From JACVRN01 sp035276685 (lineage in GTDB: Bacteria; Acidobacteriota; Blastocatellia; Pyrinomonadales; Pyrinomonadaceae): a DNA stretch of 64,000 nt. The notes under the pieces were generated by a model, which searched no databases, was not told the origin of the DNA, and was given only the letters and a program-made list of their open reading frames with translations. This document shows positions 8,574-16,974 of the stretch, one piece after another. How positions within the stretch are numbered: the first letter of the stretch is position 1; the number at the start of each line of letters is the position of its first letter. A program made the translations under genes and the position numbers. Where the stretch lies: the NCBI GenBank assembly GCA_035276685.1, contig DATELK010000086.1, forward strand, positions 41,476 to 105,475, given 5' to 3'.

Positions 8574-8638
8574 GCCGGAAACGTAAAGACATCGTCCACG
8601 CGTCTCTATTGCCCTGATGGTTGTTGAAAGGAATCCAG

Positions 8639-10597
8639 ATGAGAAACCTTAAACCTTACAACTCAATCCTGAAGCTGGCCTCGCTCATGTTAGTGGCCGC
8701 GCTCGTTTGCGCCTCTTTTGTGAGCGTGCCTGTCACGGCCGGCTCCAAGGGGAAAAAGGATGACGAGGCAGCGCGCGGTCACCGCGCCAAGATCTCTTCA
8801 GACCTCAAGGGCAAAGGGAAAAGCGGCAAGGGCGGCTCCGAGAAGCTGAACGTCATCCTTCAGCTCGAAGGTAAGCCGACGGGCCGATTGAACGCGCTCC
8901 TGAACCGCAACGGCATACACGTTAACGGCCAGTTCGACAACCTCAACATGATGGCCGTGGAGCTGCCCGAAGACGTGATAGACGAGCTTGCCTCGTTCCC
9001 TGAGGTCTCTTACATCTCCAATGACAGAGAGGTCGTCTCCTTCGCCAGCCATCTCTCCAACACCACGGGCGCTGAGAGTGTACGCTCTCAGATGACGAGC
9101 ACTGGCACCACCTATACTCTCGACGGCAAGGGCATTGGTATAGCTTTCCTTGACTCAGGCATCTACGGCTCTCACAGGTCTTTCACGGGCCGCATAGCCG
9201 CCAGCAAAGATTACACGGGCGAGAATCGCACGGACGACCCCTACGGACACGGCTCGCACGTCATGGGCATAGCCGCAGGTGGCGAAGGCGTGCAGAAGGG
9301 AAAGTACGTAGGCATTGCGCCGGGCGCGACCATCTATAACCTGCGCGTGCTGAACTCTCGCGGCACGGGAAAGGTCTCGTCCGTGCTCGCAGCGCTCAAC
9401 GACATACTGGTCTACGGCTCGCACTACATACGCATCGTCAGCATGAGCTTAGGCATGCCCGCAGTCGATTCTTACAGGGACGACCCGCTGTGCAGGGCCG
9501 TGCGCCGACTTGTTGACGCGGGCTTTGTGGTCGTGGCCGCCGCAGGCAACGAAGGCAAAGACATAAAAGGCAGCAAGGCTTACGGGCTGATACACGCTCC
9601 GGGCAACGAGCCTTCGGCCATCACCGTCGGCGCAAGCAACACTTTCAACACCTTCAACCGCAACGACGACGGCGTTACCACCTACAGCTCTCGCGGGCCC
9701 ACCAGAAGCTACTGGACGGACGAGACAGGCGTGAAGCATTACGACCATCTCATCAAGCCGGATTTGGTAGCGCCGGGCAACAAGATTGTCTCCGCTCAGT
9801 CCTTCTCGAACTACCTTGTCTCGAAAGACCCTTCGCTCGACGCGAGCAACAGCAAGAAGCCGGACGAGAAGATGATGCGCCTGAACGGCACCTCTATGGC
9901 TACGCCTGTCGTGGCGGGCGCGGCCGCTCTCTTGCTTCAAGCCAACCCACGCCTGACGCCGAACATGATTAAAGCCATCCTCATGTACACGGCGCAGCCG
10001 CTTGCCGGATACAACATGCTTGAGCAGGGCGCGGGCGAAATCAACATAGAGGGCGCTGTGCGACTGGCCAAGTCAATCAGGACAGACCTCTCGGGCGCGA
10101 CGCCCGGAAGCCCGCTGCTTTCTACCAGCGCGCCGCCGCAGCCCTTTACCACGCTCTCTTACCAGTCGTCTCTCGGCCCCGAGCAGACTACCTTCCCTTG
10201 GGCGCAGGGCCTCATAGTGGACAGAACTTACGCCACCGGCACATCGCTCATCACAACGTTTCAGGGCATCTACGGCACGGGCGTCCTCTTCGGCGACGGC
10301 GTCTTGATAAGCGACGGAGTCCTGATAAGCGACGGCGTTTTGATAAGCGACGGCGTGCTCATAGGCGACCACATTTTGACGAGTAACGGCGTCATCATGA
10401 GCGAGGGCGTGCGCTTTCTCAACACAGGCGTCCTCTTCGGCGACGGCGTGCTTTTCAGCGACGGCGTCCTCTTCGGTGACGGCGTGTTGTTCAGCGACGG
10501 CGTGCTCTTCGCCGACAAGAATGTCACAGGCGACTACACCATGCGCGCACAGTCCACGCTGCTCAAAGGCGACAAGTCGCCGGACGCAGAAGAGTAA
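8639..10597 (+). CDS. Exported subtilisin-like S8 serine protease with C-terminal hexapeptide array, copy 2
   Basis: 652 residues from ATG 8639, chosen because GAAAGGA lies just upstream and a signal peptide (NSILKLASLMLVAALVCASF) begins at once; an in-frame TTG at 8621 is less likely. A basic Lys/Gly-rich segment follows, then a propeptide-like region (NVILQLEGKPTGRLNALL). The catalytic domain has Asp in AFLDSGIYGSH, His in DPYGHGSHVMG, Asn in VVAAAGNEG and Ser in LNGTSMATPVVAG. The C-terminus is an array of VLFGDG, VLISDG and VLFSDG units. It is clearly a tandem duplicate of the upstream gene, 65 bp away, with the array evolving in copy-specific fashion (VLISDG here, ILFSDG there). Confidence 0.93.
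   Translation: MRNLKPYNSILKLASLMLVAALVCASFVSVPVTAGSKGKKDDEAARGHRAKISSDLKGKGKSGKGGSEKLNVILQLEGKPTGRLNALLNRNGIHVNGQFDNLNMMAVELPEDVIDELASFPEVSYISNDREVVSFASHLSNTTGAESVRSQMTSTGTTYTLDGKGIGIAFLDSGIYGSHRSFTGRIAASKDYTGENRTDDPYGHGSHVMGIAAGGEGVQKGKYVGIAPGATIYNLRVLNSRGTGKVSSVLAALNDILVYGSHYIRIVSMSLGMPAVDSYRDDPLCRAVRRLVDAGFVVVAAAGNEGKDIKGSKAYGLIHAPGNEPSAITVGASNTFNTFNRNDDGVTTYSSRGPTRSYWTDETGVKHYDHLIKPDLVAPGNKIVSAQSFSNYLVSKDPSLDASNSKKPDEKMMRLNGTSMATPVVAGAAALLLQANPRLTPNMIKAILMYTAQPLAGYNMLEQGAGEINIEGAVRLAKSIRTDLSGATPGSPLLSTSAPPQPFTTLSYQSSLGPEQTTFPWAQGLIVDRTYATGTSLITTFQGIYGTGVLFGDGVLISDGVLISDGVLISDGVLIGDHILTSNGVIMSEGVRFLNTGVLFGDGVLFSDGVLFGDGVLFSDGVLFADKNVTGDYTMRAQSTLLKGDKSPDAEE
10283..10516 (+). repeat. Hexapeptide (18-bp) repeat array in S8 protease copy 2
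   Basis: Units read VLFGDG, three VLISDG, VLIGDH, ILTSNG, VIMSEG, a looser VRFLNTG, then VLFGDG, VLFSDG, VLFGDG, VLFSDG and VLFADK. The same hydrophobic-triplet, x, Asp, Gly rule applies as in the upstream paralogue. Confidence 0.9.
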
Positions 10598-10611
10598 GAT
10601 AGACCCTTAGA

Positions 10612-10640
10612 AGAAGAAGAGGCGACGCGCCTCTTCTTCT
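10612..10640 (+). terminator. Hairpin terminator after the S8 protease pair
   Basis: AGAAGAAGAGGCG at 10612-10624 pairs perfectly over 13 bp with CGCCTCTTCTTCT at 10628-10640 across a 3-base loop. The hairpin begins about 15 bp after the stop of the second protease. No long T-run follows on the + strand. Confidence 0.65.
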
Positions 10641-10715
10641 ACCGTCTCCCCGCCCCCCCGATAGTAGCACCTCACAACTTGAACATCGGTTGAGAGCAAA
10701 CCTACTTGCTCCTCT

Positions 10716-13190
10716 ATGGAAGCCGTACGAAAACATCCTCTGACAGACATCTACTTCCGCCTGCTGATAGCGTGCGGCATCTCGGCGATTCTCTTCTCAG
10801 CCTATCGCCTGACGAGCGCGCAGCTGAGCGGGCGTTTCGTGCTTCTGCTCGTAGCCACGCTCCTCATAGGCTCAAACGTCACGGTTCAGATTCCTAAGCT
10901 TTCGTCGCGCATCTCCGTCTCCGACACTTTCGTCTTCCTCACGATGCTTATTTGCGGCGGAGAGGCAGCCGTCCTGCTGGCCGCGCTCGACGCCTTCTGC
11001 TCAAGCCTTCGCATAGCCAGGACGAAGCTCACCTACCTGCTCAACGTCTCCGTGGCAGGCTTCTCCGCGTTCGTCTCTGTCTGGACTCTGCGCTTCCTGT
11101 TCGGCCCGCTGGAAAGGCTGTCAGAGAGCGGCTACTCTTCCCGTTTTGTCGTGGCCGTCTGCGCGCTCGCGCTCGTGCAGTACGTCGTCAACTCAAGCCT
11201 CGTGGCCGCAGGCATCGCTCTTAAAACAGGCCAGTCGCTCTGGCAGACCTGGCGCAGGCATTACCTCTGGACTTCAATCACTTACTTTGCCGGAGCGAGC
11301 GCCGCCGGAATCATCAGCAAGGTCATAGGCCTAGTGGGCTTTCAGGCGATGCTGGCGGCCGTCCCCATCATCGCCATAGTCTATTTCACCTACCGCACCT
11401 ACCTGAAAAACATAGAGGCCGCGGAGCGACACGTGTCAGAGCTTCAGGAGAGCGAGGAGCGCTTTCGCTCGGCCTTCGACAACGCCGCGATAGGCATGGC
11501 TCTCGTCTCGCCCGAAGGCCGATGGCTTCAGGTCAACCGCGCGCTCACAAGCATCGTGGGCTACACGGAGCAGGAGCTGCTTGAGAGGGATTTCCAGTCA
11601 ATCTCGCACGAGGACGAGCTTGGCACCATCATCTCGCACATCAAGGAGCTGCTCGAAGAAAAGATAAGCTCTTATCAAACCGAAGGCAGGTACTTTCACA
11701 AGGACGGGCACGAGGTCTGGATTCTGTTGAGCGTCTCTCGCATACGCGACGCGCGCAAGAAGCAGACGCAGCTCATCTTCCAGATTCAGGACATCACAGA
11801 CCGCAAGCGCGCCGAAGACCAGCTTCTGCACGACGCCTTTCATGACACGCTGACGGGCCTGGCCAACCGCGCCCTCTTCATAGACCGCCTCAGGCAATCG
11901 CTCGCCCGCACCAAGCGGCTAGGCGCGCACAGGTTCGCCGTCCTCTTCCTTGACCTTGACCGCTTCAAGGTCATCAACGACTCTCTGGGCCACATGGTCG
12001 GAGACCAGCTACTGATAGGCATCGCGCGAAGATTGGAAACCTGCCTGCGCCCCGGCGACACCGTGGCCCGTCTCGGCGGCGACGAGTTCACCATTCTGCT
12101 CGAAGACGTGGAGGATGTCTGCGAAGCCATCATGGTCGCAGAGCGCGTGGAGAGAGAGCTGGCTTCGCCCTTCAACCTGGCGGGCCACGAGGTCTTCACC
12201 AGCGTCAGCATCGGCATAGCTTCGAGCGACATAGGCTACGAGCGCCCGGACGACATCCTGAGAGACGCCGACACGGCCATGTATCGCGCCAAGTCTCTGG
12301 GCAAAGCGCGTCACGAGGTCTTTGACCGCACCATGCACGCGCATGCTATGAACCTGCTGAAGCTTGAGACAGACCTGCGCCGCGCTCTTGAGCGGGACGA
12401 GTTCGTGCTCTTTTACCAGCCCATCATGTCGCTCGACGAGCTTCGCATCACGGGCTTCGAGGCGCTGATTCGCTGGCGTCATCCCGAATACGGCTTCATC
12501 TCCCCGGCAGAGTTCATCCCCGTGGCCGAAGAGACGGGCATGATTCTCCCCATAGGTCGCTGGGTGCTGGGCGAAGCTTGCCGTCAGATGCAGTGCTGGC
12601 AGAAGCTCTTCGACACGGACTCGCGCATCTCCGTGAGCGTCAATCTTTCGGCCAAGCAGTTCATGCAGCCCGACCTCATCAAGCAGGTCAAAGATGCGCT
12701 GGAAGAGACGGGACTCGCGCCCTCATCTCTCAAGCTTGAGATAACGGAATCGGTCGTCATGGAAAATATAGAGACCGTCACGGAGATGCTCAAACAACTG
12801 AGCGAGCTAGGCGTCAAATCCAGCATAGACGATTTCGGCACCGGCTACTCTTCCTTAAGCTACCTGCACCGCTTCCCAAGCAGCACGCTCAAGATTGACC
12901 GCTCCTTCGTCAGCCGCATGAACGACTACAGCGAGAACGCGGAGATAGTCAGAACCATCATCATGCTGGCGCGCAACCTAGGCATGAGCGTGATTGCCGA
13001 AGGCATCGAGACGAAGGCGCAGCTTGAGCAGCTGCGCGAGATGGCCTGCGACCAGGGCCAGGGCTACTACTTCTCAAAGGCGCTGTCGAGCGAGGACGCC
13101 TTCCGGCTGCTCGAAGCCGAGTTCACGGAGCGACCCTTCCTCACGAGCCACAAATTCGCCCACCCATCCAAGCAAACCTCCGTCGCCTGA
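10716..13190 (+). CDS. Membrane PAS-GGDEF-EAL protein (cyclic di-GMP turnover)
   Basis: 824 residues. The first 230 residues form several membrane helices. A short coiled segment leads into a PAS domain (SEERFRSAFDNAAIGMALVS, about 247-360). The GGDEF domain has an intact active-site motif RLGGDEF near residue 454. The EAL domain starts with EALIRW near 581 and keeps the residues linked to phosphodiesterase activity: NLSAKQF, ITESVVMEN, DDFGTGYSSLSYL, KIDRSFV, IAEGIET and QGYYFSKAL. Both cyclic di-GMP synthesis and breakdown are therefore possible; which dominates cannot be read from the sequence. It stands alone between the protease pair and a metallophosphoesterase. Confidence 0.95.
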   Translation: MEAVRKHPLTDIYFRLLIACGISAILFSAYRLTSAQLSGRFVLLLVATLLIGSNVTVQIPKLSSRISVSDTFVFLTMLICGGEAAVLLAALDAFCSSLRIARTKLTYLLNVSVAGFSAFVSVWTLRFLFGPLERLSESGYSSRFVVAVCALALVQYVVNSSLVAAGIALKTGQSLWQTWRRHYLWTSITYFAGASAAGIISKVIGLVGFQAMLAAVPIIAIVYFTYRTYLKNIEAAERHVSELQESEERFRSAFDNAAIGMALVSPEGRWLQVNRALTSIVGYTEQELLERDFQSISHEDELGTIISHIKELLEEKISSYQTEGRYFHKDGHEVWILLSVSRIRDARKKQTQLIFQIQDITDRKRAEDQLLHDAFHDTLTGLANRALFIDRLRQSLARTKRLGAHRFAVLFLDLDRFKVINDSLGHMVGDQLLIGIARRLETCLRPGDTVARLGGDEFTILLEDVEDVCEAIMVAERVERELASPFNLAGHEVFTSVSIGIASSDIGYERPDDILRDADTAMYRAKSLGKARHEVFDRTMHAHAMNLLKLETDLRRALERDEFVLFYQPIMSLDELRITGFEALIRWRHPEYGFISPAEFIPVAEETGMILPIGRWVLGEACRQMQCWQKLFDTDSRISVSVNLSAKQFMQPDLIKQVKDALEETGLAPSSLKLEITESVVMENIETVTEMLKQLSELGVKSSIDDFGTGYSSLSYLHRFPSSTLKIDRSFVSRMNDYSENAEIVRTIIMLARNLGMSVIAEGIETKAQLEQLREMACDQGQGYYFSKALSSEDAFRLLEAEFTERPFLTSHKFAHPSKQTSVA

Positions 13191-13197
13191 AAAGAAA

Positions 13198-13281
13198 ATT
13201 AACAGGGATAGACAGGATGAACAGGATAAAGAAGAAGCAATAGTTTCTCTTTTATCCTGTCTATTCTGTCTATCCCTGTTA
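13198..13281. repeat. Dispersed palindromic repeat, family A, copy 2
   Basis: The arms run from ATTAACAGGGATAGACAGG through AGGATAAA and from TTTATCCTG to TATCCCTGTTA. The hairpin lies between the GGDEF-EAL gene and the metallophosphoesterase gene; its end is 11 bp from the GTG start of the latter. Confidence 0.9.
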
Positions 13282-13291
13282 GAATCTCGCC

Positions 13292-14134
13292 GTGACGAAG
13301 CTCAAGCTGACACGGAGAGATTTCCTGCGCGGGATGGCAGCCGCGCCGCTGCTGGCAGTCTCTGCCACCTCTCTTTACGCCAGCCTCATAGAGCCGCACA
13401 GCTACCACATCATAGAGACGAACATCCTCGTGCCGGAGCTGCCCGCAGCCTTCGAAGGCTTTCGCATAGCGCAGATAACGGACGTACATCACAGCCGCAT
13501 TGTCCCCATCGCAGAGGTTCATAGAGTGGTCGAAGCGGCCATGAAGACGAAGCCCGACCTGATTGCGCTCACAGGCGACTACACCACCTCTTACCGCCGC
13601 TACATAGAGCCATGCGCGGAGGCCTTGGGAGAACTCTCCGCGCCCGAAGGCGTCTGGGCCGTGCTAGGCAATCACGACCATTACACAGACCCTCTGCTCA
13701 CAGTGCGCGCCCTCAAGCGCCACCGCGTAAGCGTGCTTGAGAACGCCAACACCGCAATCACACGCGGCGGCGACACGCTTCAGCTTTTAGGGATAGGCGA
13801 TTGGACATGGGGACGCGCCGACTGGGCCAGAGCCCTGCACGGCGTTGATAAGCGAAGACCGAGCGTCATGCTCTCGCACCAGCCTGTCGTGCTAGACCTG
13901 CCGGAAGCGGAAGGCGTCTCGCTAATCTTAAGCGGGCACACGCACGGCGGGCAGGTGAGCCTTCCCTTAGTAGGCCCGCCCATACGCTACGGCAGAGACT
14001 TCAAGTACGTGCAGGGGCTTTACGAGAAGAACGGAACGCAGCTCTATGTCTCTGCGGGCACGGGCGTCATAGGCTTGCCCGTGCGCCTCGGCGTCCGCCC
14101 CGAAATCTCCGTCCTGAAGCTCAAAAGAGCTTGA
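13292..14134 (+). CDS. Tat-exported calcineurin-like metallophosphoesterase (YkuE-like)
   Basis: 280 residues from a GTG start. The N-terminus has a twin-arginine signal (LTRRDFLRGMAAAPLLAVSA), so the folded protein is probably moved across the membrane. All metallophosphoesterase motifs are present: ITDVHH, LTGDYT, LGNHDHY, LSHQP and SGHTHGGQ. These residues bind two metal ions and hydrolyse phosphomono- or diesters. YkuE-like members act at the cell envelope, some on lipid-linked pyrophosphates; the substrate here is not known. The gene converges on arsR with one base between the stops. Confidence 0.93.
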   Translation: MTKLKLTRRDFLRGMAAAPLLAVSATSLYASLIEPHSYHIIETNILVPELPAAFEGFRIAQITDVHHSRIVPIAEVHRVVEAAMKTKPDLIALTGDYTTSYRRYIEPCAEALGELSAPEGVWAVLGNHDHYTDPLLTVRALKRHRVSVLENANTAITRGGDTLQLLGIGDWTWGRADWARALHGVDKRRPSVMLSHQPVVLDLPEAEGVSLILSGHTHGGQVSLPLVGPPIRYGRDFKYVQGLYEKNGTQLYVSAGTGVIGLPVRLGVRPEISVLKLKRA

Positions 14135-14135
14135 C

Positions 14136-14540
14136 TCATGCCTGCTGCATGAGGCTCGCGGGCCGAGGTGCGCCCTTTAGCTGGACTGGCACCTGCGGCG
14201 CGCAGCAGAGCTTGATGAGACGCGCGCGGTCGCGCTGCATCTCCGCGTCCTGCCTGAGCCACTCTCGCACCTCTCTGAAGATTCGCGCCGCGTGCTCGTC
14301 CGGCGGCTCATGCACGCGGTAGTGCATCCACTTGCCTTCGCGACGCGCCGCAACCACGCCCGCCCGCCTCAGGTATGCCAGGTGGCGCGAAATCTTCGGC
14401 TGGTTCATCTTCAGGCCTTCCGTCAGAAAGCAGACGCAAATCTCTTCGTCTCCCATCAGATTAAGAAGCCTCAGCCGCGTACGGTCTGCCAGCGCGCGAA
14501 ACAGCAGCTCTATGTCGAATGCCCCGTTCTTTCTGCTCAT
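14136..14540 (-). CDS. arsR: ArsR/SmtB-family arsenic-responsive repressor
   Basis: 134 residues from ATG 14540 (MSRKNGAFDIELLFRALADR). The frame stays open further upstream but has no ArsR homology there, so this start is preferred. The winged helix contains the metalloid site EICVCFL, a variant of the ELCVCDL box in which the two Cys ligands bind As(III), and the recognition helix KMNQPKISRHLAYLRRAG. The C-terminus carries a second vicinal pair in LIKLCCAP, which may form an extra ligand site. It is divergent from the ArsI-like, aquaporin and arsC genes and should repress them until arsenite binds. Confidence 0.92.
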   Translation of the reverse strand: MSRKNGAFDIELLFRALADRTRLRLLNLMGDEEICVCFLTEGLKMNQPKISRHLAYLRRAGVVAARREGKWMHYRVHEPPDEHAARIFREVREWLRQDAEMQRDRARLIKLCCAPQVPVQLKGAPRPASLMQQA

Positions 14541-14574
14541 GAAAAATATTTTAGCACGAGAGAACACATTTGTC

Positions 14575-14626
14575 TTGACAGATATGTCCGGGCGGGCGTA
14601 TGCTGCGACATATTCGCCAAAGCGAA
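14575..14626 (+). promoter_or_regulatory. Promoter and probable ArsR operator of the arsenic operon
   Basis: TTGACA at 14575-14580 is followed 18 bp later by TATGCT at 14599-14604. Just downstream, ATTCGC and GCGAAT face each other across four bases inside the wider near-palindrome ACATATTCGC...GCGAATGTG (14609-14630). The dyad overlaps the expected transcript start, a suitable place for ArsR repression. The assignment is inference from position. Confidence 0.6.
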
Positions 14627-14660
14627 TGTGAAAATACGAATGGTGAAGGAGCGTGAGACG

Positions 14661-15209
14661 ATGGAGAAAGAGCAAACGAAACAGGTCAGCGTGCTGAAGG
14701 CGCACGTGGCGCTTAACGTCAGGAACGTGACCGAGAGCATAGAGTTTTACAGGAAGATGCTGGGCATAGAGCCAAGCAAGGTGCGCACAGGCTACGCGAA
14801 GTTCAACGTGGAGAACCCGCCGCTCAACCTGACCCTGAATCAGGCGGCGTTTGGGGAGCGCGGCGCGCTCTCTCACATGGGCCTGCAAGTCGGGTCTACG
14901 GAGGACGTGCTGGCGGTGCGAGAGAGGTGGCACGAGCGCGGGCTTCTGACGCGCGACGAGATGCAGACCAACTGCTGCTATGCCATGCAGGACAAGAGTT
15001 GGGTGCACGACCCGGACGGCAACGAGTGGGAGGTCTTCGTAGTCTTGGAAGACAATCTGGCTGAAACGGGCGCTTGCTGCACCTCCGCGGCTGCGGTAGG
15101 GCAGGAAGCGGCTGTTGCCTCGTGCTCTACCGAAGATGCTTCGAGCGCCGAAGCGTCGTCGAATTGCTGCGCGCCCTCGGCAATCGAGCCGGTCGCCTTA
15201 ACGCGCTAG
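14661..15209 (+). CDS. ArsI/CadI-like vicinal oxygen chelate dioxygenase (C-As lyase candidate)
   Basis: 182 residues from ATG 14661, with GAAGGAG nine bases upstream; the longer open frame upstream is rejected. The fold is glyoxalase/VOC: LKAHVALNVRNVTESIEFY, then SHMGLQVGS, then DPDGNEWEVFV. ArsI enzymes cleave methylarsenite, using two His and one Glu for Fe(II) and a vicinal Cys pair for the substrate. Here these correspond to His in KAHVAL, His in LSHMGL, Glu in NEWEVF and Cys-Cys in TNCCYAMQDKSWV. An extra tail is rich in Cys pairs (GACCTS, SSNCCAP). It heads the operon with the aquaporin and arsC. Substrate specificity is inferred from the family. Confidence 0.85.
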   Translation: MEKEQTKQVSVLKAHVALNVRNVTESIEFYRKMLGIEPSKVRTGYAKFNVENPPLNLTLNQAAFGERGALSHMGLQVGSTEDVLAVRERWHERGLLTRDEMQTNCCYAMQDKSWVHDPDGNEWEVFVVLEDNLAETGACCTSAAAVGQEAAVASCSTEDASSAEASSNCCAPSAIEPVALTR

Positions 15210-15220
15210 GAAAGGAAGGC

Positions 15221-15970
15221 GTGTCGAAGAAGGAAAATCAGAGCGTGCAGTTGAATCTTGCGCGGCGCATAACGGCAGAAGCTCTGGGAACGGCGCTGCT
15301 TCTGGCGGCTGTAGTCGGCTCAGGAATTATGGCGGAGCGCCTGGCGAACGGTAACGCGGCCATAGCTTTGCTTGCCAATACTATTGCTACGGGCGCGGCG
15401 CTGGCCGCTCTGATTTTGACCTTCGGCCCTGTTTCCGGCGCTCACTTTAATCCTGCGGTGACGATTGCGAGCGCTTTTGAGGGAGGCTTAAGGTGGCCTC
15501 ATGTTCCTGCCTACTTGGCAGCGCAGATAGGCGGTGCGTTTCTGGGAGTCGCAGCCGCGAACGTGATGTTTGGTCTTCCCGTTTTCTTCGCGTCACAGAG
15601 AGAGCGAACAGGAGGCGGGCAAATCCTGAGCGAGTTCATTGCCACCTTCGGCTTGCTGGCCGTCATCTGGGGATGCACGCGCGCCGCATCTACGGCCGTA
15701 CCGTTTGCCGTAGCCTCGTACATCATGTCCGCTTACTGGTTCACGGCCTCGACTTCATTCGCTAATCCGGCTGTGACTCTGGCGCGTACGGCGAGCGATA
15801 CGTTCGCGGGGATTCGACCGGTGGACGCGCCCGCTTTTATTCTGGCTCAGCTTGCGGGCGCAGGCGCGGCTACTATGTTGTTTCAGTGGCTCATGCCGTC
15901 TCTGCCGGAAAAAGCGGAGCAGGTAGTAGTGCCGCACGACGACGATGGCGTGAAGGAGACGAGGCAATGA
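15221..15970 (+). CDS. MIP-family aquaglyceroporin, AqpS-like arsenite channel
   Basis: 249 residues from GTG 15221, placed after AAAGGAAGG and 11 bp past the previous stop. Six membrane helices are apparent. Both pore-loop motifs are NPA: HFNPAVTIAS and FANPAVTLAR. Opening strand EALGTALLLAAVVGSGIMAE is typical of the family. In Sinorhizobium meliloti an aquaglyceroporin in the same operon position (AqpS) lets arsenite made by ArsC leave down its gradient, replacing a pump. No ArsB or Acr3 gene is nearby, so the same role is likely here. The stop overlaps arsC by ATGA. Confidence 0.88.
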   Translation: MSKKENQSVQLNLARRITAEALGTALLLAAVVGSGIMAERLANGNAAIALLANTIATGAALAALILTFGPVSGAHFNPAVTIASAFEGGLRWPHVPAYLAAQIGGAFLGVAAANVMFGLPVFFASQRERTGGGQILSEFIATFGLLAVIWGCTRAASTAVPFAVASYIMSAYWFTASTSFANPAVTLARTASDTFAGIRPVDAPAFILAQLAGAGAATMLFQWLMPSLPEKAEQVVVPHDDDGVKETRQ

Positions 15971-16392
15971 GTAAGAGAGAGCGCGTGTTGATTCTCTGCA
16001 CCGGAAATTCCGCCAGAAGCCAGATGGCCGAAGGATTGTTGCGCGGTGACGGCGGAGATAGATTCGAGGTCTTTAGCGCGGGGACGGAGCCTGCTGGCCT
16101 CAACCCTCTAGCCGTTCGAGCAATGCTGGAAATAGGGATAGACATCTCCGCGCAGCGCTCGAAATCCGTTGACGGGTACGCAGGCCGCGAGTTTGATTAT
16201 GTCATCACGGTCTGCGACCGCGCCAAAGAGAACTGCCCGGTCTTTCCCGGCAGAGCGGAAAGAATCCACTGGAGCTTTGATGACCCTGCGGCAGCCACGG
16301 GCGACGAGGACGAACGTCTGTCAGTCTTTCGCCGCGTGCGCGACGAGATAAGAGAACACTTGAATGAGTTCGCAGACAAAAGCCAGTGCTGA
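15967..16392 (+). CDS. arsC: Arsenate reductase, thioredoxin-coupled (low-MW phosphatase fold)
   Basis: 141 residues from ATG 15967 in an ATGA overlap with the aquaporin gene. The phosphatase loop ILCTGNSARSQMAEG contains the nucleophilic Cys of the CX5R type. A second Cys region, VCDRAKENCPVFPG, supplies the resolving cysteines of the thioredoxin-linked class (Staphylococcus pI258/Bacillus ArsC type). The enzyme reduces arsenate to arsenite in the cytoplasm. With the ArsI-like protein and the channel it forms an arsenic detoxification unit controlled by the divergent arsR. Confidence 0.92.
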   Translation: MSKRERVLILCTGNSARSQMAEGLLRGDGGDRFEVFSAGTEPAGLNPLAVRAMLEIGIDISAQRSKSVDGYAGREFDYVITVCDRAKENCPVFPGRAERIHWSFDDPAAATGDEDERLSVFRRVRDEIREHLNEFADKSQC

Positions 16393-16473
16393 GGAATAAT
16401 CGTTGACTTGAGGACGGATTCTGTTTTAGAAGACCTTGCTTCTCTGATTCTGTAGCGGGCGTTAACCTAACGG

Positions 16474-16974
16474 ATGAAAAATCTTCTCGTCGCGGCAATC
16501 CTCGCTCTCTCTCTTTCTCTCTGTAATCTGGGCGACAGGCTCAAGGACTTAGGTAAGCGAGAGCAGAACAGCAACCAGTCCGGCAACAGCCAGCCGGGCA
16601 ATCAGAACTCCAATCAGTCGAATACGGACGTGGCGGAGGGGGACGATGTGCCGCCTCCTCCGCAGCCGGGCAATTCTAACGGAGGCTCGGGCGCGCCGAT
16701 TTCGGGCGGAGTGCTGAACGCCAGGGCCGTGAGCCTGCCCAAGCCCGCTTACCCGAAGGTTGCTAAAGCGGCGGGCGCTTCCGGCACGGTGACGGTTCAG
16801 GTCTTGGTTGACGAGACGGGAAAGGTCACGTCCGCCAGGGCTGTCACAGGCCACCCGCTTCTCAGAGAGGCAGCTGTTCAGGCTGCCTACCAGGCGCGCT
16901 TTTCTCCCACTAAGCTGTCAGGCAAGCCCGTCAAGGTAACCGGTGTGATTAACTACAATTTCGTTCCCGAATAA
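16474..16974 (+). CDS. TonB-C-domain lipoprotein
   Basis: 166 residues. The N-terminus MKNLLVAAILALSLSLCNLG has a lipobox-like LSLC, so it may be lipid-anchored rather than a classical TonB with a membrane helix. An Asn/Gln/Ser-rich linker follows (about 30-65). The C-terminal 90 residues form a TonB-C domain: PKPAYPKVAKAAGASGTVTV, VLVDETGKVTSARAV, HPLLREAAVQAAYQARFSPT. Such stand-alone TonB-C proteins are common in Acidobacteriota and their role, energy transduction or envelope structure, is unclear. It begins 81 bp after arsC but has no evident link to arsenic. Confidence 0.8.
   Translation: MKNLLVAAILALSLSLCNLGDRLKDLGKREQNSNQSGNSQPGNQNSNQSNTDVAEGDDVPPPPQPGNSNGGSGAPISGGVLNARAVSLPKPAYPKVAKAAGASGTVTVQVLVDETGKVTSARAVTGHPLLREAAVQAAYQARFSPTKLSGKPVKVTGVINYNFVPE

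Noticed and set aside
8246..8599. Long minus-strand open frame across the first subtilase repeat array
   Set aside because: It mirrors the 18-bp repeats of the protease tail, giving low-complexity SLNRMP-type peptides, and has no ribosome site. The same applies to 10270-10527.
14292..14660. N-terminal extension of the ArsI-like gene
   Set aside because: The frame is open but runs antisense to arsR and through the promoter. Ribosome site and family similarity both start at 14661.
14541..15008. N-terminal extension of arsR
   Set aside because: The minus-strand frame is open but antisense to the ArsI-like gene. ArsR similarity begins at the ATG at 14540.
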